Numbered from the stretch's first letter, positions 41,785 to 51,066 are shown. The stretch: DNA of 64,000 bases from Actinomadura spongiicola (GCF_003432485.1 NZ_QVNQ01000006.1:477430-541429), one strand, 5' to 3'. Made by a program: numbers and translations. Notes: generated from the sequence alone by a model not told the origin.

Positions 41785-43080
41785 GTGGAGGTCGAGATTG
41801 TCGCGATCCTGACCGGGCTCGCCGGGCTCGCGGTCGGACTCGCGACGGGATTGGCGGTGCAGGTGAGCGAGCGTGCCCGGCAACCCGCCGTACCCGCGGC
41901 GCCGGTCGGCGGTCTGCCGCCGGGCGTCGCGTCCGTGCTCAGCGTCCTGCGCTCCTCGGCGGTCGTGGTGGACGCCGAGGACCGGGTGCTGCGCGCCAGT
42001 TCCGCCGCGCGGGCGTTCGGCATCGTCAGCGGCGACCGGCTCGTCGTGGACGAGGTGCTCGCGATGGCGCGGCTCGTCCGGCGGGACGGAGAGATCCGGG
42101 AGACCGAGATCCAGGTCGGGCCGACGAGCGTCCGGAGCCGGGCGGACGGACGCTGGTTCGCGGTCCGGGTCGCCCCCCTCGGCTCGCACGGGCTCGTCCT
42201 CGTCCTCGCCGAGGACCTCACGGACATGCACCGCACGGAGGCGATCCGCCGCGACTTCGTCGCCAACGTCAGCCACGAGCTGAAGACGCCCGTCGGCGCC
42301 CTGTCGCTGCTGGCGGAGACGGTCGAGGTCGCCGCCGAGGACCCGGAGGCCGTCCGGCGGTTCGCCGGACGCATGCAGTACGAGTCGGTGCGCCTGACCA
42401 ACCTCGTCCAGGACCTCATGACGCTGTCACGCGTCCAGGGAGACGAGCCGCTGCCCGCGCTGCGGCCCGTCACCCTCGACGACGTGACCACCGAGGCGCT
42501 GGAACGCTGCCGGACCAAGGCGTCCGCCAAGGACATCGAACTCGCCACCGGCGGCGAGGACGGCCTGCGCGTCCGCGGAGACCAGGAACTCCTCGTCACC
42601 GCGCTGCGCAACCTCGTCGACAACGCCGTCGCCTACAGCCCCGAGAACACCCGGGTCGTCGTCGCGACCCGACGGCGCGACGACGGGCACGTCGAGGTCA
42701 ACGTGACCGACCAGGGCATCGGCATACCGGACGGAGAGGTGGAACGGATCTTCGAGCGTTTCTACCGGGTCGATCCGGCCCGGTCCCGGCAGACCGGCGG
42801 CACCGGCCTCGGACTCGCCATCGTCAAGCACGTCACCAGCAAGCACGGCGGCGACGTCATCGTATGGAGCAAGGAAGGGCACGGGTCGACGTTCACGATC
42901 CGGCTGCCGTTGCTCGACGCCCCACCTCGTCCCCCCGAGATGCACGCGAGGGCGAGCACGACGGTCGCCGGTGACGCGGCCGCCACGAGAGGCGTCGACG
43001 CGGCCACAGGCGCGGACGCGGAAGTAGACGCGGACGCGGGGAAGACCATGGAAAACATCGCCCGGGAGGCAACACCGTGA
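41785..43080 (+). CDS. senX3: phosphate-sensing histidine kinase SenX3/PhoR
   Basis: A 431-aa kinase with one N-terminal membrane helix (about residues 3-25), a PAS-like region (about 45-150), an H-box with catalytic His (VANVSHELKTPVGALSLL), and an ATPase domain (N-box LRNLVDNAVAYS, DQGIGIPDGEVERIFERFYR, GGTGLGLAIVKHV). The Ala/Asp-rich C-terminal tail of some 45 residues is unusual. GTG 41785 was chosen; TACGAT lies 7 nt upstream. It overlaps the regX3 start (GTGA) and pairs with phoU. Confidence 0.93.
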   Translation: MEVEIVAILTGLAGLAVGLATGLAVQVSERARQPAVPAAPVGGLPPGVASVLSVLRSSAVVVDAEDRVLRASSAARAFGIVSGDRLVVDEVLAMARLVRRDGEIRETEIQVGPTSVRSRADGRWFAVRVAPLGSHGLVLVLAEDLTDMHRTEAIRRDFVANVSHELKTPVGALSLLAETVEVAAEDPEAVRRFAGRMQYESVRLTNLVQDLMTLSRVQGDEPLPALRPVTLDDVTTEALERCRTKASAKDIELATGGEDGLRVRGDQELLVTALRNLVDNAVAYSPENTRVVVATRRRDDGHVEVNVTDQGIGIPDGEVERIFERFYRVDPARSRQTGGTGLGLAIVKHVTSKHGGDVIVWSKEGHGSTFTIRLPLLDAPPRPPEMHARASTTVAGDAAATRGVDAATGADAEVDADAGKTMENIAREATP

Positions 43081-43757
43081 CCCGCGTACTCGTCGTGGAA
43101 GACGAGGAGTCGTTCAGCGACGCACTGTCGTACAACCTGCGCAAGGAGGGCTTCGAGGTGGCGGTCGCCGCCACCGGCCCCGACGCGCTGGACATCTTCG
43201 AGCGCAACGGTGCCGACCTCGTGCTCCTCGACCTGATGCTCCCCGGGCTGCCCGGGACGGAGGTGTGCCGGGAGCTGCGCGCCAAGTCCAGCGTTCCCGT
43301 CATCATGCTGACCGCCAAGGACAGCGAGGTCGACAAGGTCGTCGGGCTGGAGCTCGGCGCCGACGACTACGTCACCAAGCCGTTCTCCACCCGCGAGCTG
43401 ATCGCCCGGATGCGGGCCGTGCTGCGCCGCCAGGGAGAGGTCGAGGACCTGGCCCCGGCGACCCTGGAGGCGGGCCCGGTGCGGATGGACGTGGAACGGC
43501 ACGTCGTCAGCGTCGGCGGCGAACCCGTCCAGCTCCCGCTCAAGGAGTTCGAGCTGCTGGAGGTGCTGCTGCGCAACGCGGGCCGTGTCCTGACCCGGAT
43601 GCAGCTCATCGACCGCGTGTGGGGCGCCGACTACGTCGGGGACACCAAGACCCTGGACGTCCACATCAAACGCCTCCGCGCCAAGATCGAGGAAGTGCCG
43701 TCCTCGCCGCGGTACATCGTCACCGTCCGCGGCCTGGGCTACAAGTTCGAACCCTGA
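43077..43757 (+). CDS. regX3: response regulator RegX3/PhoP, OmpR type
   Basis: A 226-aa regulator. The receiver has acidic DEE, phosphoacceptor Asp in VLLDLMLPGLPG, and Lys in YVTKPFSTRELIARM. The winged helix has LPLKEFELLEVLLRNAGRVL and the TLDVHIKRLRAKIEE recognition helix. It activates phosphate-starvation genes once phosphorylated by SenX3. A long perfect hairpin terminator follows immediately. Confidence 0.95.
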   Translation: MTRVLVVEDEESFSDALSYNLRKEGFEVAVAATGPDALDIFERNGADLVLLDLMLPGLPGTEVCRELRAKSSVPVIMLTAKDSEVDKVVGLELGADDYVTKPFSTRELIARMRAVLRRQGEVEDLAPATLEAGPVRMDVERHVVSVGGEPVQLPLKEFELLEVLLRNAGRVLTRMQLIDRVWGADYVGDTKTLDVHIKRLRAKIEEVPSSPRYIVTVRGLGYKFEP

Positions 43758-43759
43758 TG

Positions 43760-43803
43760 ACAGAGGTAAGGGCCCGTCCGAACGGACGGGCCCTTACCTC
43801 TGT
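43760..43803. terminator. bidirectional terminator after regX3
   Basis: Perfect 21-bp arms (43760-43780 and 43783-43803) with a 2-nt AA centre. It starts 3 nt after the regX3 stop and 15 bp before the end of the convergent lipoprotein gene. Confidence 0.9.
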
Positions 43804-43818
43804 GCCGCGTTGGAGGCG

Positions 43819-44811
43819 TCAGTGCCCGCCGCCGGGGGTCTGCCCCGCGCCGGGGGACTGCTCGCCGCCCGGGGACTCGCCGGGTGACTGGCTCGCCCCA
43901 GGCTGCTGGGGCGCTCCGCTCTGCGTCGGCTCCGTGCCCGTGGTCGGCGTGGGGCCGCCGCCCGGTGCTCCCGGAGTCTGGCCGACGGGGCTCGCCAGCG
44001 GGTAGCTGTTGTACTCGTCCTGCTGCGGGACGATCGGCACCGAGAACTCGACGGCGCCCGCCTTCTCGAACTGCAACCGCACGGGCACCCTGACACCGGC
44101 GAGCAGTTCCTGCCTGAGGCCCGTCAGCACCACGAGCGGCTGCTCACCGGCCGGGGTGGCCGAAGGGCCGGTCCGCCGCGGCCCGGCCGCCGTGTTCTCC
44201 GACGTCGGGCTCTCGGCGGGCTCCTGCCCGGCACCGGTCGGCCCGGGCGTCGCGGTCGCGCCGGTGGGCTCCGGCGACGTCGCGGGCGCGGACGGCTGCC
44301 CGGACGGGGTGCCGCCCGGCTGCTCGGTCCCGCCCGGCTGCTCGGTCCCGCCGCCCGTCGTCGTGGGGGCGGGGGAGGACGGCTGTGCCGGAGCGGGCTT
44401 CTCCGACGTCTTGCCGAGCAACTTGACCAGGCTGCCGGTGCCGTCCGGCGCGGCGGGCGGCAGCACCAGCCCACCGCCGTCGATCTTCGCGGAGCCGAAG
44501 GCCGGTGAGCTGACCGACACCAGCCGGTCCTGCCTGCCCTTGACCTGGTTGATCATCGCGCCGTAGAGCGCCAGCGACGACCCGGGCGAGATGGGCTGTC
44601 CGGGCTTCGGGCCCAGCAGGAACATGTTGCGCAGAGCGATCTGCGTCGCCGCGGGCTCGTCCTTCGGAACCGAGACGTTGACGCCGTCGGTCAGCTGCGT
44701 CGGGGCGGCGGACTGGGGGTCGCTGCCGGCGCCGCAGCCGGAGATCACCGGCGCGATGGCGACGGCGCCCGCGACGGCGAGCACGACCATTCGACGGCTG
44801 TTTCCAATCAC
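43819..44811 (-). CDS. lipoprotein with Pro/Gly/Thr-rich linkers
   Basis: A 330-aa exported lipoprotein. Signal peptide and lipobox VISGC give cysteine at about residue 25. A beta-rich domain (about 45-140: LRNMFLLGPKPGQPISPGSS, VSSPAFGSAKIDGG) resumes after a 120-residue disordered Pro/Ser/Thr/Gly linker (LVVLTGLRQELLAGVRVPVR). It resembles the PCu(A)C/DUF461 copper-chaperone fold, but the usual His/Met copper ligands are not clear. GTG 44811 was chosen, with GGAG about 10 nt upstream. Confidence 0.7.
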   Translation of the reverse strand: MIGNSRRMVVLAVAGAVAIAPVISGCGAGSDPQSAAPTQLTDGVNVSVPKDEPAATQIALRNMFLLGPKPGQPISPGSSLALYGAMINQVKGRQDRLVSVSSPAFGSAKIDGGGLVLPPAAPDGTGSLVKLLGKTSEKPAPAQPSSPAPTTTGGGTEQPGGTEQPGGTPSGQPSAPATSPEPTGATATPGPTGAGQEPAESPTSENTAAGPRRTGPSATPAGEQPLVVLTGLRQELLAGVRVPVRLQFEKAGAVEFSVPIVPQQDEYNSYPLASPVGQTPGAPGGGPTPTTGTEPTQSGAPQQPGASQSPGESPGGEQSPGAGQTPGGGH

Positions 44812-44967
44812 GGCGTCGGTCTCCTCGCGAATGTGTTCGGTGAGAATCTGAGAGCGGCGTCGCAGACGCCAGGGGAAGCGTAGCGAGACATGACCGGAAA
44901 CCCCTCTTCGGGGTACCCGACACGCCACCGCGGCGGAATCCTCGCCACCCGACCGTCGGCCCGCCTG

Positions 44968-45741
44968 TCAGCCCGACGTCAGCGCCCTGATCTTCTCGTC
45001 GAGTTCCGGCCCGGGTCTCGGTGCCTGGACGACGTCGTTGACCACGCCGTCGGGCTGCACGAAGACGGCGGTGATGCCGGTGCCCGTCCACCCGGGCGTG
45101 CCCGGCGGCCGCGTGTAGGCGGTGGCGAGCAACGCCTTGGAATCTTCGAGGATCAGCGGGATGCCGTTGTGGGCGGTGCCCGCGCACGCCTTCAGGTCCT
45201 TCAGCGACATCCCCTTCTTGCCGCCGACCGGACGGGGATCGGCGACCAGGTAGAAGTCCAGCTCGTTCTTCTGCGTCCTGCCCGCGAGGTCGGCCACCAC
45301 ACTTTCGCATTCGTACGCGGGCGGCACGATGCCGATCACTCCGGGGCGCAGCTCGCGCAGCCGCGTGGGCGTCCGCTCGCCGGTGACCTCGTCGACACCG
45401 CCCTCCGGAAGCAGCCCGCCGATCTTGCCGGGGCTCGCGGTCGGGCGCGGCGCGAGCTGGGCGCCGGTCGGCCGGGGCGCCGGACGCGGCCCGAACGCGG
45501 TCATCAGGACACCGCTCAGCAACGCGATGAGCAACGCGCCAGCGATGATCGGGATCGCGATGCCGAACCGGGTCAGCGGGCGGCCGAGGCGACGGTACCG
45601 CTCCCTGCGACGGCGGCGGCGCTCCTCCTTGCGGTAGGCGACGACGTCGCGTTCGAGTTCACGGGCGTCATCGGGCACGACGACGTCCACGCGGGGCAGC
45701 CCGTAGTCATCGGGCTCCGGGCCGTCGCCGTCCGGCCTCAC
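44968..45741 (-). CDS. membrane-anchored thioredoxin-like protein
   Basis: A 257-aa protein. A charged N-terminal cytoplasmic part (YRKEERRRRRRERYRRLGRP) leads to one membrane helix (about residues 75-97, IAIPIIAGALLIALLSGVLM). An extracytoplasmic domain follows whose strand order (ELDFYLVADPRP, GIPLILEDSKALLATAY, ITAVFVQPDGVVNDVV) suggests a thioredoxin-like fold without a CxxC motif. GTG 45741 has GGAGG 6 nt upstream. Function unknown. Confidence 0.6.
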   Translation of the reverse strand: MRPDGDGPEPDDYGLPRVDVVVPDDARELERDVVAYRKEERRRRRRERYRRLGRPLTRFGIAIPIIAGALLIALLSGVLMTAFGPRPAPRPTGAQLAPRPTASPGKIGGLLPEGGVDEVTGERTPTRLRELRPGVIGIVPPAYECESVVADLAGRTQKNELDFYLVADPRPVGGKKGMSLKDLKACAGTAHNGIPLILEDSKALLATAYTRPPGTPGWTGTGITAVFVQPDGVVNDVVQAPRPGPELDEKIRALTSG

Positions 45742-46125
45742 GCCGTACCTCCGTCCTCGCTTCGCCGAGGCGGTCCGCGGTGGGTCCGGCGACCCGAACC
45801 GCGGCCGGGCCGTCGTCCAATTCGGACCCTTCCGGGCGCTTCGTACCCGGACCATCCGGCATGTTCACCTCCAGTATGGAACGCATCCGCGCGACCGGCA
45901 GGAGGGATACTTGTAACCGGCGACCCGTTACCGGTAATGACGAACCGGCGGGACCACGGTGGCCCCTCGGCTACCCTGAGTACGGAGAACAGGGCGCCGA
46001 TGCACCATTAAAGGGCTTTGTCAATCCCTCAATATGGGGGTTGACCTGCGCATTTGTCTGGAAGGTCGGTTCAGCCACGCTCGTTTGCGTGGTACCCTGG
46101 TTCTAGCGGAAGGGGTACTTGTCAC
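45742..46125. promoter_or_regulatory. divergent control region with carD promoter
   Basis: The 384 bp hold no credible gene. TTCAGC (46070-46075), 17-bp spacer and TACCCT (46093-46098) form a probable carD promoter, followed by GGAAGGGG as ribosome site. The stretch around 46010-46050 is unusually AT-rich for this genome. Confidence 0.55.
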
Positions 46126-46608
46126 ATGACTTTCCAGGTCGGCGACACCGTCGTCTACCCCCACCATGGGGCTGCTCGGATCGAGGCCATCGAGACTCGC
46201 ACCATCAAAGGTGAGGAAAAGACCTATCTGGTCTTGAAGGTCGACAAGGGCGACCTGACAGTGCAGGTCCCGGTCGAGAACGTCGAGGACGTGGGCGTCC
46301 GTGACGTCGTCGGCCAGGAGGGTCTGGAGAAGGTGTTCGAGGTGCTGCGCGCCCCCTACACCGAGGAACCCACCAACTGGTCCCGCCGGTACAAGGCGAA
46401 CCTTGAGAAGCTCGCGTCCGGCGATGTGAACAAAGTCGCCGAGGTCGTCCGTGATCTGTGGCGGCGCGACAAGGAACGCGGTTTGTCGGCCGGCGAGAAG
46501 CGCATGCTGGCCAAGGCGCGCCAGATTCTGGTCAGCGAGCTCGCGCTCGCCGAGAAGACCAACGAGGACAAGGCAGAGGCTCTGCTCGACGAGGTTTTGG
46601 CCAGCTGA
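46126..46608 (+). CDS. carD: CarD/CdnL family RNA polymerase-binding regulator
   Basis: A 160-aa essential-type regulator that binds the RNA polymerase beta subunit and stabilises open complexes. The N-terminal Tudor-like domain has MTFQVGDTVVYPHHGAARIE. The C-terminal helical DNA-binding domain has NWSRRYKANLEKLASGD and ALAEKTNEDKAEALLDEVL. GGAAGGGG precedes the ATG. It is 13 bp upstream of ispF; in related genomes ispD usually lies between the two. Confidence 0.95.
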   Translation: MTFQVGDTVVYPHHGAARIEAIETRTIKGEEKTYLVLKVDKGDLTVQVPVENVEDVGVRDVVGQEGLEKVFEVLRAPYTEEPTNWSRRYKANLEKLASGDVNKVAEVVRDLWRRDKERGLSAGEKRMLAKARQILVSELALAEKTNEDKAEALLDEVLAS

Positions 46609-46621
46609 ACGGCCGCCGAAC

Positions 46622-47113
46622 TTGAGCGCAAGGCTTCCCCGGGTGGGCGTCGGAACCGACGTCCACCCGTTCTCGTCCCAGCCCCGCCCCCTGTGGGTCG
46701 CCGGGCTGCACTGGCCGGACGAAGGCCACGGCCTGGCCGGACACTCCGATGGCGACGTCGCCGCGCACGCCGCCTGCGACGCCCTCCTGTCGGCCTGCGG
46801 CCTCGGCGACGTCGGCGCCGTCTTCGGCACCGCCGACCCCCGCTGGTCGGGCGCCCCCGGGGTCACCCTCCTCCGCGAGGTCGCCCGCCTCGTGGACGAG
46901 GCGGGCTTCGCCATCGGCAACGTCGCCATCCAGATCATCGGCAACCGCCCGAAGATCGGCAAGCGCCGCACCGAGGCGGAGAAGACCCTGACCGAGGCCC
47001 TCGGCGGCGTCCTTGTCACAGTCTCCGCCACCACCACGGACGGCCTCGGCCTGACCGGCCGCGGCGAGGGCCTCGCCGCCATCGCCACCGCCCTGGTCGT
47101 CCCAACCTTCTAA
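46622..47113 (+). CDS. ispF: 2-C-methyl-D-erythritol 2,4-cyclodiphosphate synthase
   Basis: A 163-aa enzyme of the MEP isoprenoid pathway, making the cyclic diphosphate from CDP-ME-2-phosphate. The zinc ligands are in VGVGTDVHPF (DxH) and the later His in GLAGHSDGDVAAHAACDALL. GNRPKIGKRRTE and TTTDGLGLTGRGEG are also conserved. TTG 46622 gives MSARLPRVGVGTDVH, the expected length. GTG 46643 is an alternative. It follows carD closely and probably shares its transcript. Confidence 0.93.
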   Translation: MSARLPRVGVGTDVHPFSSQPRPLWVAGLHWPDEGHGLAGHSDGDVAAHAACDALLSACGLGDVGAVFGTADPRWSGAPGVTLLREVARLVDEAGFAIGNVAIQIIGNRPKIGKRRTEAEKTLTEALGGVLVTVSATTTDGLGLTGRGEGLAAIATALVVPTF

Positions 47114-47160
47114 CCCGAAACGCCCGCACGGCGGACATCTTGACCGCCGTATCGGAGTGC

Positions 47161-48375
47161 TCAGTGGGGTGGGTGGACGGTGCCGGTCACTTCGCCGAGG
47201 GAGATGCGGGAGCCGGACGCTCCGGGGGCCTGGGCGCGGATCGTGACCGTGTCGCCGTCCTCCAGGAAGGAGCGTTCGGTGCCGTCGTCGAGTTTCAGGG
47301 GTTCGCGACCGTCCCAGCTGAGTTCCAGCATGCAGCCGCGCTGGTCGGGATCGGGGCCCGAGACCGTCCCGGAGCCGAACAGGTCGCCGGTGCGCAGCGG
47401 GGCGCCGTTGACGGTGGCGTGGGCGAGCTGCTGCGGCGGCGTCCAGTACATCGACGCGAACGGCGGACGGGACGCGACCCGGCCGTTGATCAGGACCTCC
47501 AGGTGCAGGTCGAGGCCCCACGGCTCGTCGCACCGGAGGTAGGGGAGCGGGGCCGGGTCCTGGACGGGCGGTGACACGCGGGCGGGCTCCAGCGCCGCCA
47601 GCGGGACCACCCAGGAGGAGATCGACGTCGCGAACGACTTGCCGAGGAACGGGCCGAGCGGCCGTGACTCCCACGCCTGGAGGTCGCGGGCGCTCCAGTC
47701 GTTCAGCAGCACGACCCCGAACACGTGGTCGCGGAACGCGCCGGTCGGGACGCCGCGTCCGGCGACGGAGGGGACGCCCGCGACGAACCCGACCTCCGCC
47801 TCGAAGTCGAGCCGGAGCGACGGGCCGAACGTCGGCTCCGGCTCGCCCGGTGTCCGGCGCTGCCCGCACGGGCGGATGATCGGCGTCCCGGACGGGTACA
47901 CGGTCCCGGACCGCCCGTGGTAGGCGACGGGCAGCCGCTTCCAGTTGGACGGCAGCGGCTCGTCCCGGGGCCGGAAGATCCGTCCGGTGTTCCGGGCGTG
48001 GTGCTCGGAGGAGTAGAAGTCGACGTAGTCCGCGACCTCGAAGGGGCGGAGCAGTTCGACGTCGGTGACCGGGATGAGGTGCGGCTCGACCCGGTCGCGG
48101 TACGCCTCGTCGGTGAGCAGCTCGACGAGACGCGTGCGGTTGGCCTCCCAGGCGGCGCGTCCCGCCACCATGAAGGCGTTGAGCGAACCGGACGCGAAGT
48201 AGCGGCGGTCCTCCACCAGGCCCGCCGCGGACATCGCCGCCAGGTCGAGGACGTGGCCGCCGATGGCCGCGCCCGCGCGGGGCAGCTCACCCGGCCGGGA
48301 GAAGATCCCGTAGGGCAGGTTCTCCACGCCGAAGCCGCCGTCCGAACCGCCCTCAACCCACGTGTCGGTCGTCAT
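47161..48375 (-). CDS. fahA: fumarylacetoacetase
   Basis: A 404-aa hydrolase cleaving fumarylacetoacetate to fumarate and acetoacetate, the last step of tyrosine/homogentisate breakdown. Active-site segments are LPVAYHGRSGTVYPSG, LDFEAEVGFV (metal Glu residues), GVVLLNDWSARDLQAWE and LFGSGTVSGPD. GGGAAGA lies about 8 nt before the ATG. It is first in an operon with an unknown gene downstream at 48426 read in the same direction (that gene lies upstream in transcription order). Confidence 0.94.
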   Translation of the reverse strand: MTTDTWVEGGSDGGFGVENLPYGIFSRPGELPRAGAAIGGHVLDLAAMSAAGLVEDRRYFASGSLNAFMVAGRAAWEANRTRLVELLTDEAYRDRVEPHLIPVTDVELLRPFEVADYVDFYSSEHHARNTGRIFRPRDEPLPSNWKRLPVAYHGRSGTVYPSGTPIIRPCGQRRTPGEPEPTFGPSLRLDFEAEVGFVAGVPSVAGRGVPTGAFRDHVFGVVLLNDWSARDLQAWESRPLGPFLGKSFATSISSWVVPLAALEPARVSPPVQDPAPLPYLRCDEPWGLDLHLEVLINGRVASRPPFASMYWTPPQQLAHATVNGAPLRTGDLFGSGTVSGPDPDQRGCMLELSWDGREPLKLDDGTERSFLEDGDTVTIRAQAPGASGSRISLGEVTGTVHPPH

Positions 48376-48425
48376 GGAGCCATATCTTCCCTTCGGGGTG
48401 CTTTTCATCCAGTGGAGAAACGGGG

Positions 48426-49175
48426 TCAGGGGGCCGCCGGGTTCAGTCGCGTCAGGGCCGCGCCGACATCGGGGGCGCTGAACGCGAGCAGGAGGCGGCG
48501 CGTCGCCAGGGCCTCGGTTTCGGTCAGCGCGCGCAGCTCGGCGGTGAGGCCTCGAACGTCGGTGCGTTCGAGTGTCCGGCGGACGTCCTGTTCGCCCGTC
48601 GCGGCGAGGGCGGTGGCGAGCAGGATGTGCGGGTGGTGGTCCGCGGCCGCGCAGGTGAACGCCAGGTCGCGTGCCGCGCACGCCGCGATGGAGGCGGCGA
48701 GTTCGGTGGGCGGTCCGGTGGCGCGGAACGCGGCGGCGAGCGGGGCGCCGTGGTCGCGGGCGGCGCGGACGCGGTCGAGCGCGTCCCGCCATCCGGGGGA
48801 GCGCCGCACCTCGATGTGGGCGGGCACTCCGGGCGGGAGCCGGGCGATCGTCACGGCGGCGGCGCGGGCCTGGTCGGCGTCCCCGGGCAACGCGATCCGG
48901 ACCGCGGACGGCCGGACCCGGGGTTCGGCGTGGACGGCGTCCAGGGTCTCCGGCAGCCCGTCGAACCCGGCGTCGGCGACCACGCCGAGGTCGAGCAGGT
49001 CTTCGGGGACGAGCCGGGCCCGCAGTTCGGCGAACCGCGACGCGGGGCACAGGAGCCGTCCGACGGCCGGGTCATGTCCGGCGTCGCGGTGGGCCGCCAG
49101 CGCCTCGTCCATCGGGGCGCGGCCCGGTGGGCAGAGCGCGGCGTCGTCGATCAGCCGGGCGAGTAGGGCGCCCAT
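48426..49175 (-). CDS. unknown protein paired with fumarylacetoacetase
   Basis: A 249-aa cytoplasmic protein of unknown function, about 50 bp before fahA on the same strand and so probably in one operon with it. It looks like an alpha/beta barrel-type sequence with alternating strands and helices (RIALPGDADQARAAAVTIAR, PAHIEVRRSPGWRDALDRVR, GAPLAAAFRATGPP, HHPHILLATALAATG). No motif identifies a reaction. Context suggests aromatic amino acid catabolism. Confidence 0.6.
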   Translation of the reverse strand: MGALLARLIDDAALCPPGRAPMDEALAAHRDAGHDPAVGRLLCPASRFAELRARLVPEDLLDLGVVADAGFDGLPETLDAVHAEPRVRPSAVRIALPGDADQARAAAVTIARLPPGVPAHIEVRRSPGWRDALDRVRAARDHGAPLAAAFRATGPPTELAASIAACAARDLAFTCAAADHHPHILLATALAATGEQDVRRTLERTDVRGLTAELRALTETEALATRRLLLAFSAPDVGAALTRLNPAAP

Positions 49176-49217
49176 GGCGCTTCACTACCCCGGGCCCCGG
49201 GCCTGTCACGCCGATCC

Positions 49218-50174
49218 TCAGTCGGCGGGCGGGGTGGGGCCGCTGCGGAAGTTCGACGACGGCGGCGGGTTCACGTCTCCGCCGTCGGGGTCCTCGGCGC
49301 GGTCGGGAGGCGGGCCGTCGTCCTCGTCGGCGTCTTCGACGGCACCCGCCTCAAGGGCGGGCACGACGATGTCGGGACGCGTCGTCGACGCGACCGCGCG
49401 CCTCTCGGTGTCGTCACGGGCCCGCGTGGTGACCAGTTCGACGTCGGTCGGCAGCAGCGCGGGCGCGGTCTCCACGGGTCGCCGCGGCTCCGGAAGCGTC
49501 TCCAGCGGCGGGGGCTCGGGCTCGGACGACAGGTCGTCGTCGGGCGCGAACGGGATGAGCGGCTCCTCCTCGTGCTCCTCCGGCTCCTCGTGCTCCTCCA
49601 GGGTGGCGGGCGGCGTCGTGGGCTCCGGGTCCGCCGGGGCCTCCAGGGCCAGTTGCCCGGGCACGGCGGGTTCGAGGACCTTGACGTGGCCGCGCTGCGT
49701 CTCGACGGGCGCGGACTCCTCGGACGCGGGACGCGCCACGCGGATCTGCTTGAACATCGTCAGCCACAGCCAGATGGCGATCACCAGCATGACGTGCGGC
49801 GCCACGGCCACGCCCGCGCGGACCGCGTCGCGGGGCAGCGACGACATCCCCCAGACCGAGTCCTGGACGGAGATCGCCGCACCGCCGGCGACGAGGAGCA
49901 GCAGCAGGGCCCAGCGCGTCAGCCGCGTCCACCAGCGGGCGTTCCGGGTGATCACGAGGGACAGGATCGTCATCGCGGTGAGCGTGTCCGCGATCGCCGG
50001 GTACAGCGGCGTCCAGCGGTCGCCGACACCGCCGTAGCGGGCGAGCTCGCGGAGGACGTCGTAGGTCAGCGCGTACGCGGCGCCCGCCAGAACGGCGACG
50101 ATGAGGCCGGCGAGGGCCGTGAGCAGCCGTCGCTGCGCCGTGGTGAAAGTTGGCCGGGTCGGGTCAGAAGGCAT
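49218..50174 (-). CDS. DUF2637 membrane protein
   Basis: A 318-aa protein with four membrane helices in the first 145 residues (AGLIVAVLAGAAYALTY, AIADTLTAMTILSLVI, WALLLLLVAGGAAISV, MLVIAIWLWLTMF), the DUF2637 pattern, followed by a long acidic Pro/Glu-rich tail. DUF2637 domains also occur in Spd transfer proteins of actinomycete integrative elements, such as the one at 58856. This chromosomal copy may derive from such an element or have a separate role. Confidence 0.75.
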   Translation of the reverse strand: MPSDPTRPTFTTAQRRLLTALAGLIVAVLAGAAYALTYDVLRELARYGGVGDRWTPLYPAIADTLTAMTILSLVITRNARWWTRLTRWALLLLLVAGGAAISVQDSVWGMSSLPRDAVRAGVAVAPHVMLVIAIWLWLTMFKQIRVARPASEESAPVETQRGHVKVLEPAVPGQLALEAPADPEPTTPPATLEEHEEPEEHEEEPLIPFAPDDDLSSEPEPPPLETLPEPRRPVETAPALLPTDVELVTTRARDDTERRAVASTTRPDIVVPALEAGAVEDADEDDGPPPDRAEDPDGGDVNPPPSSNFRSGPTPPAD

Positions 50175-50325
50175 GTCACTCGTTCCGGAAGGGCACCTGA
50201 GGGTCTTGAGGGGAGAGTAACCAGCCGGGACGGCGGTGACCCGGCAGTTGAGAATGATCACGTAGCGCTGCGAGCGATATCACCGGAGTCGTACGGTATG
50301 CACGACGGCATCCCGAGGGGAGGCA

Positions 50326-51066
50326 GTGATTCCGGGAGATCGTCTCGGTGAGTTGGTCCGGACGTACGACGGCCGGGCCGCCGACCGCCGTACGTGGTTG
50401 TGGCTCGCCCTGCTCGGCGTGGCCTCGTTGGCGCTGGTGCCCGCGGCGATCGCCGCCCTGCACGGCCGCGTCTGGTGGGCGGGCGTTCCGGCGCTCGTCC
50501 TGTCCATGGGCTTCGCGGGCGGGGTCGGCTGGATCGCCGGACGTGGCCTCCCGCGCCTCCGCGGCCGGATCGTGTCCCTCCACACCGGCGGTCTGGTGGT
50601 CGACGGACCCGGGGGAGAGGCCCGCTACACGTGGGACGAGCTGGAGTCCGTCACCGTGTCGGGGGTGCGGAACACCGCGGCCGAGCGCACCCGCTGGTCC
50701 TTCACGATCGTCGTCGAGGACGGGACCGTCCTGCGGCTCGGCGACGACGTCCCGGACGTGCGGGAACTCGGCGAGGCCGTGGCCGCGGAGGTGACCGCGC
50801 GACTCGTCCCGCGCCATGTCGCGGCGGTGAAGGCGGGCGAGACCGTCAGGCTGGGCCCGTTCACCGTCGACCTCGACGGCGTCGAGAAGGAGGGCGAACG
50901 ACTCCCGTGGGACGCCGTCCGGGATGTCGACATCGACAACGGTCTGGTCACCGCGCACGCCCGCGCTCCCCGCGCGGACCTGGTGGCCGTGGCCGCGCAG
51001 ATGCCGGACGCGTTAGCCTTTGTGGTGCTGTGCCACCAGGTCAGGGACCTGACCGAAACATCCTGA
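50326..51066 (+). CDS. membrane protein with PH-like domain
   Basis: A 246-aa protein. Two membrane helices (about residues 25-45 and 50-70) are followed by a soluble domain with two PH-like beta units (RIVSLHTGGLVVDGPGGEAR and ETVRLGPFTVDLDGVEKEGE). GGAGG precedes the GTG start. Proteins of this form are common in actinomycetes without assigned function. It is divergent from the DUF2637 gene. Confidence 0.62.
   Translation: MIPGDRLGELVRTYDGRAADRRTWLWLALLGVASLALVPAAIAALHGRVWWAGVPALVLSMGFAGGVGWIAGRGLPRLRGRIVSLHTGGLVVDGPGGEARYTWDELESVTVSGVRNTAAERTRWSFTIVVEDGTVLRLGDDVPDVRELGEAVAAEVTARLVPRHVAAVKAGETVRLGPFTVDLDGVEKEGERLPWDAVRDVDIDNGLVTAHARAPRADLVAVAAQMPDALAFVVLCHQVRDLTETS

Noticed and set aside
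45780..46106. 108-codon plus-strand frame before carD
   Set aside because: No ribosome site, odd composition, and it covers the carD promoter.
47725..50037. 770-codon plus-strand open frame
   Set aside because: Spans the antisense of fahA, its partner and the DUF2637 gene. Ser/Arg-rich shadow.
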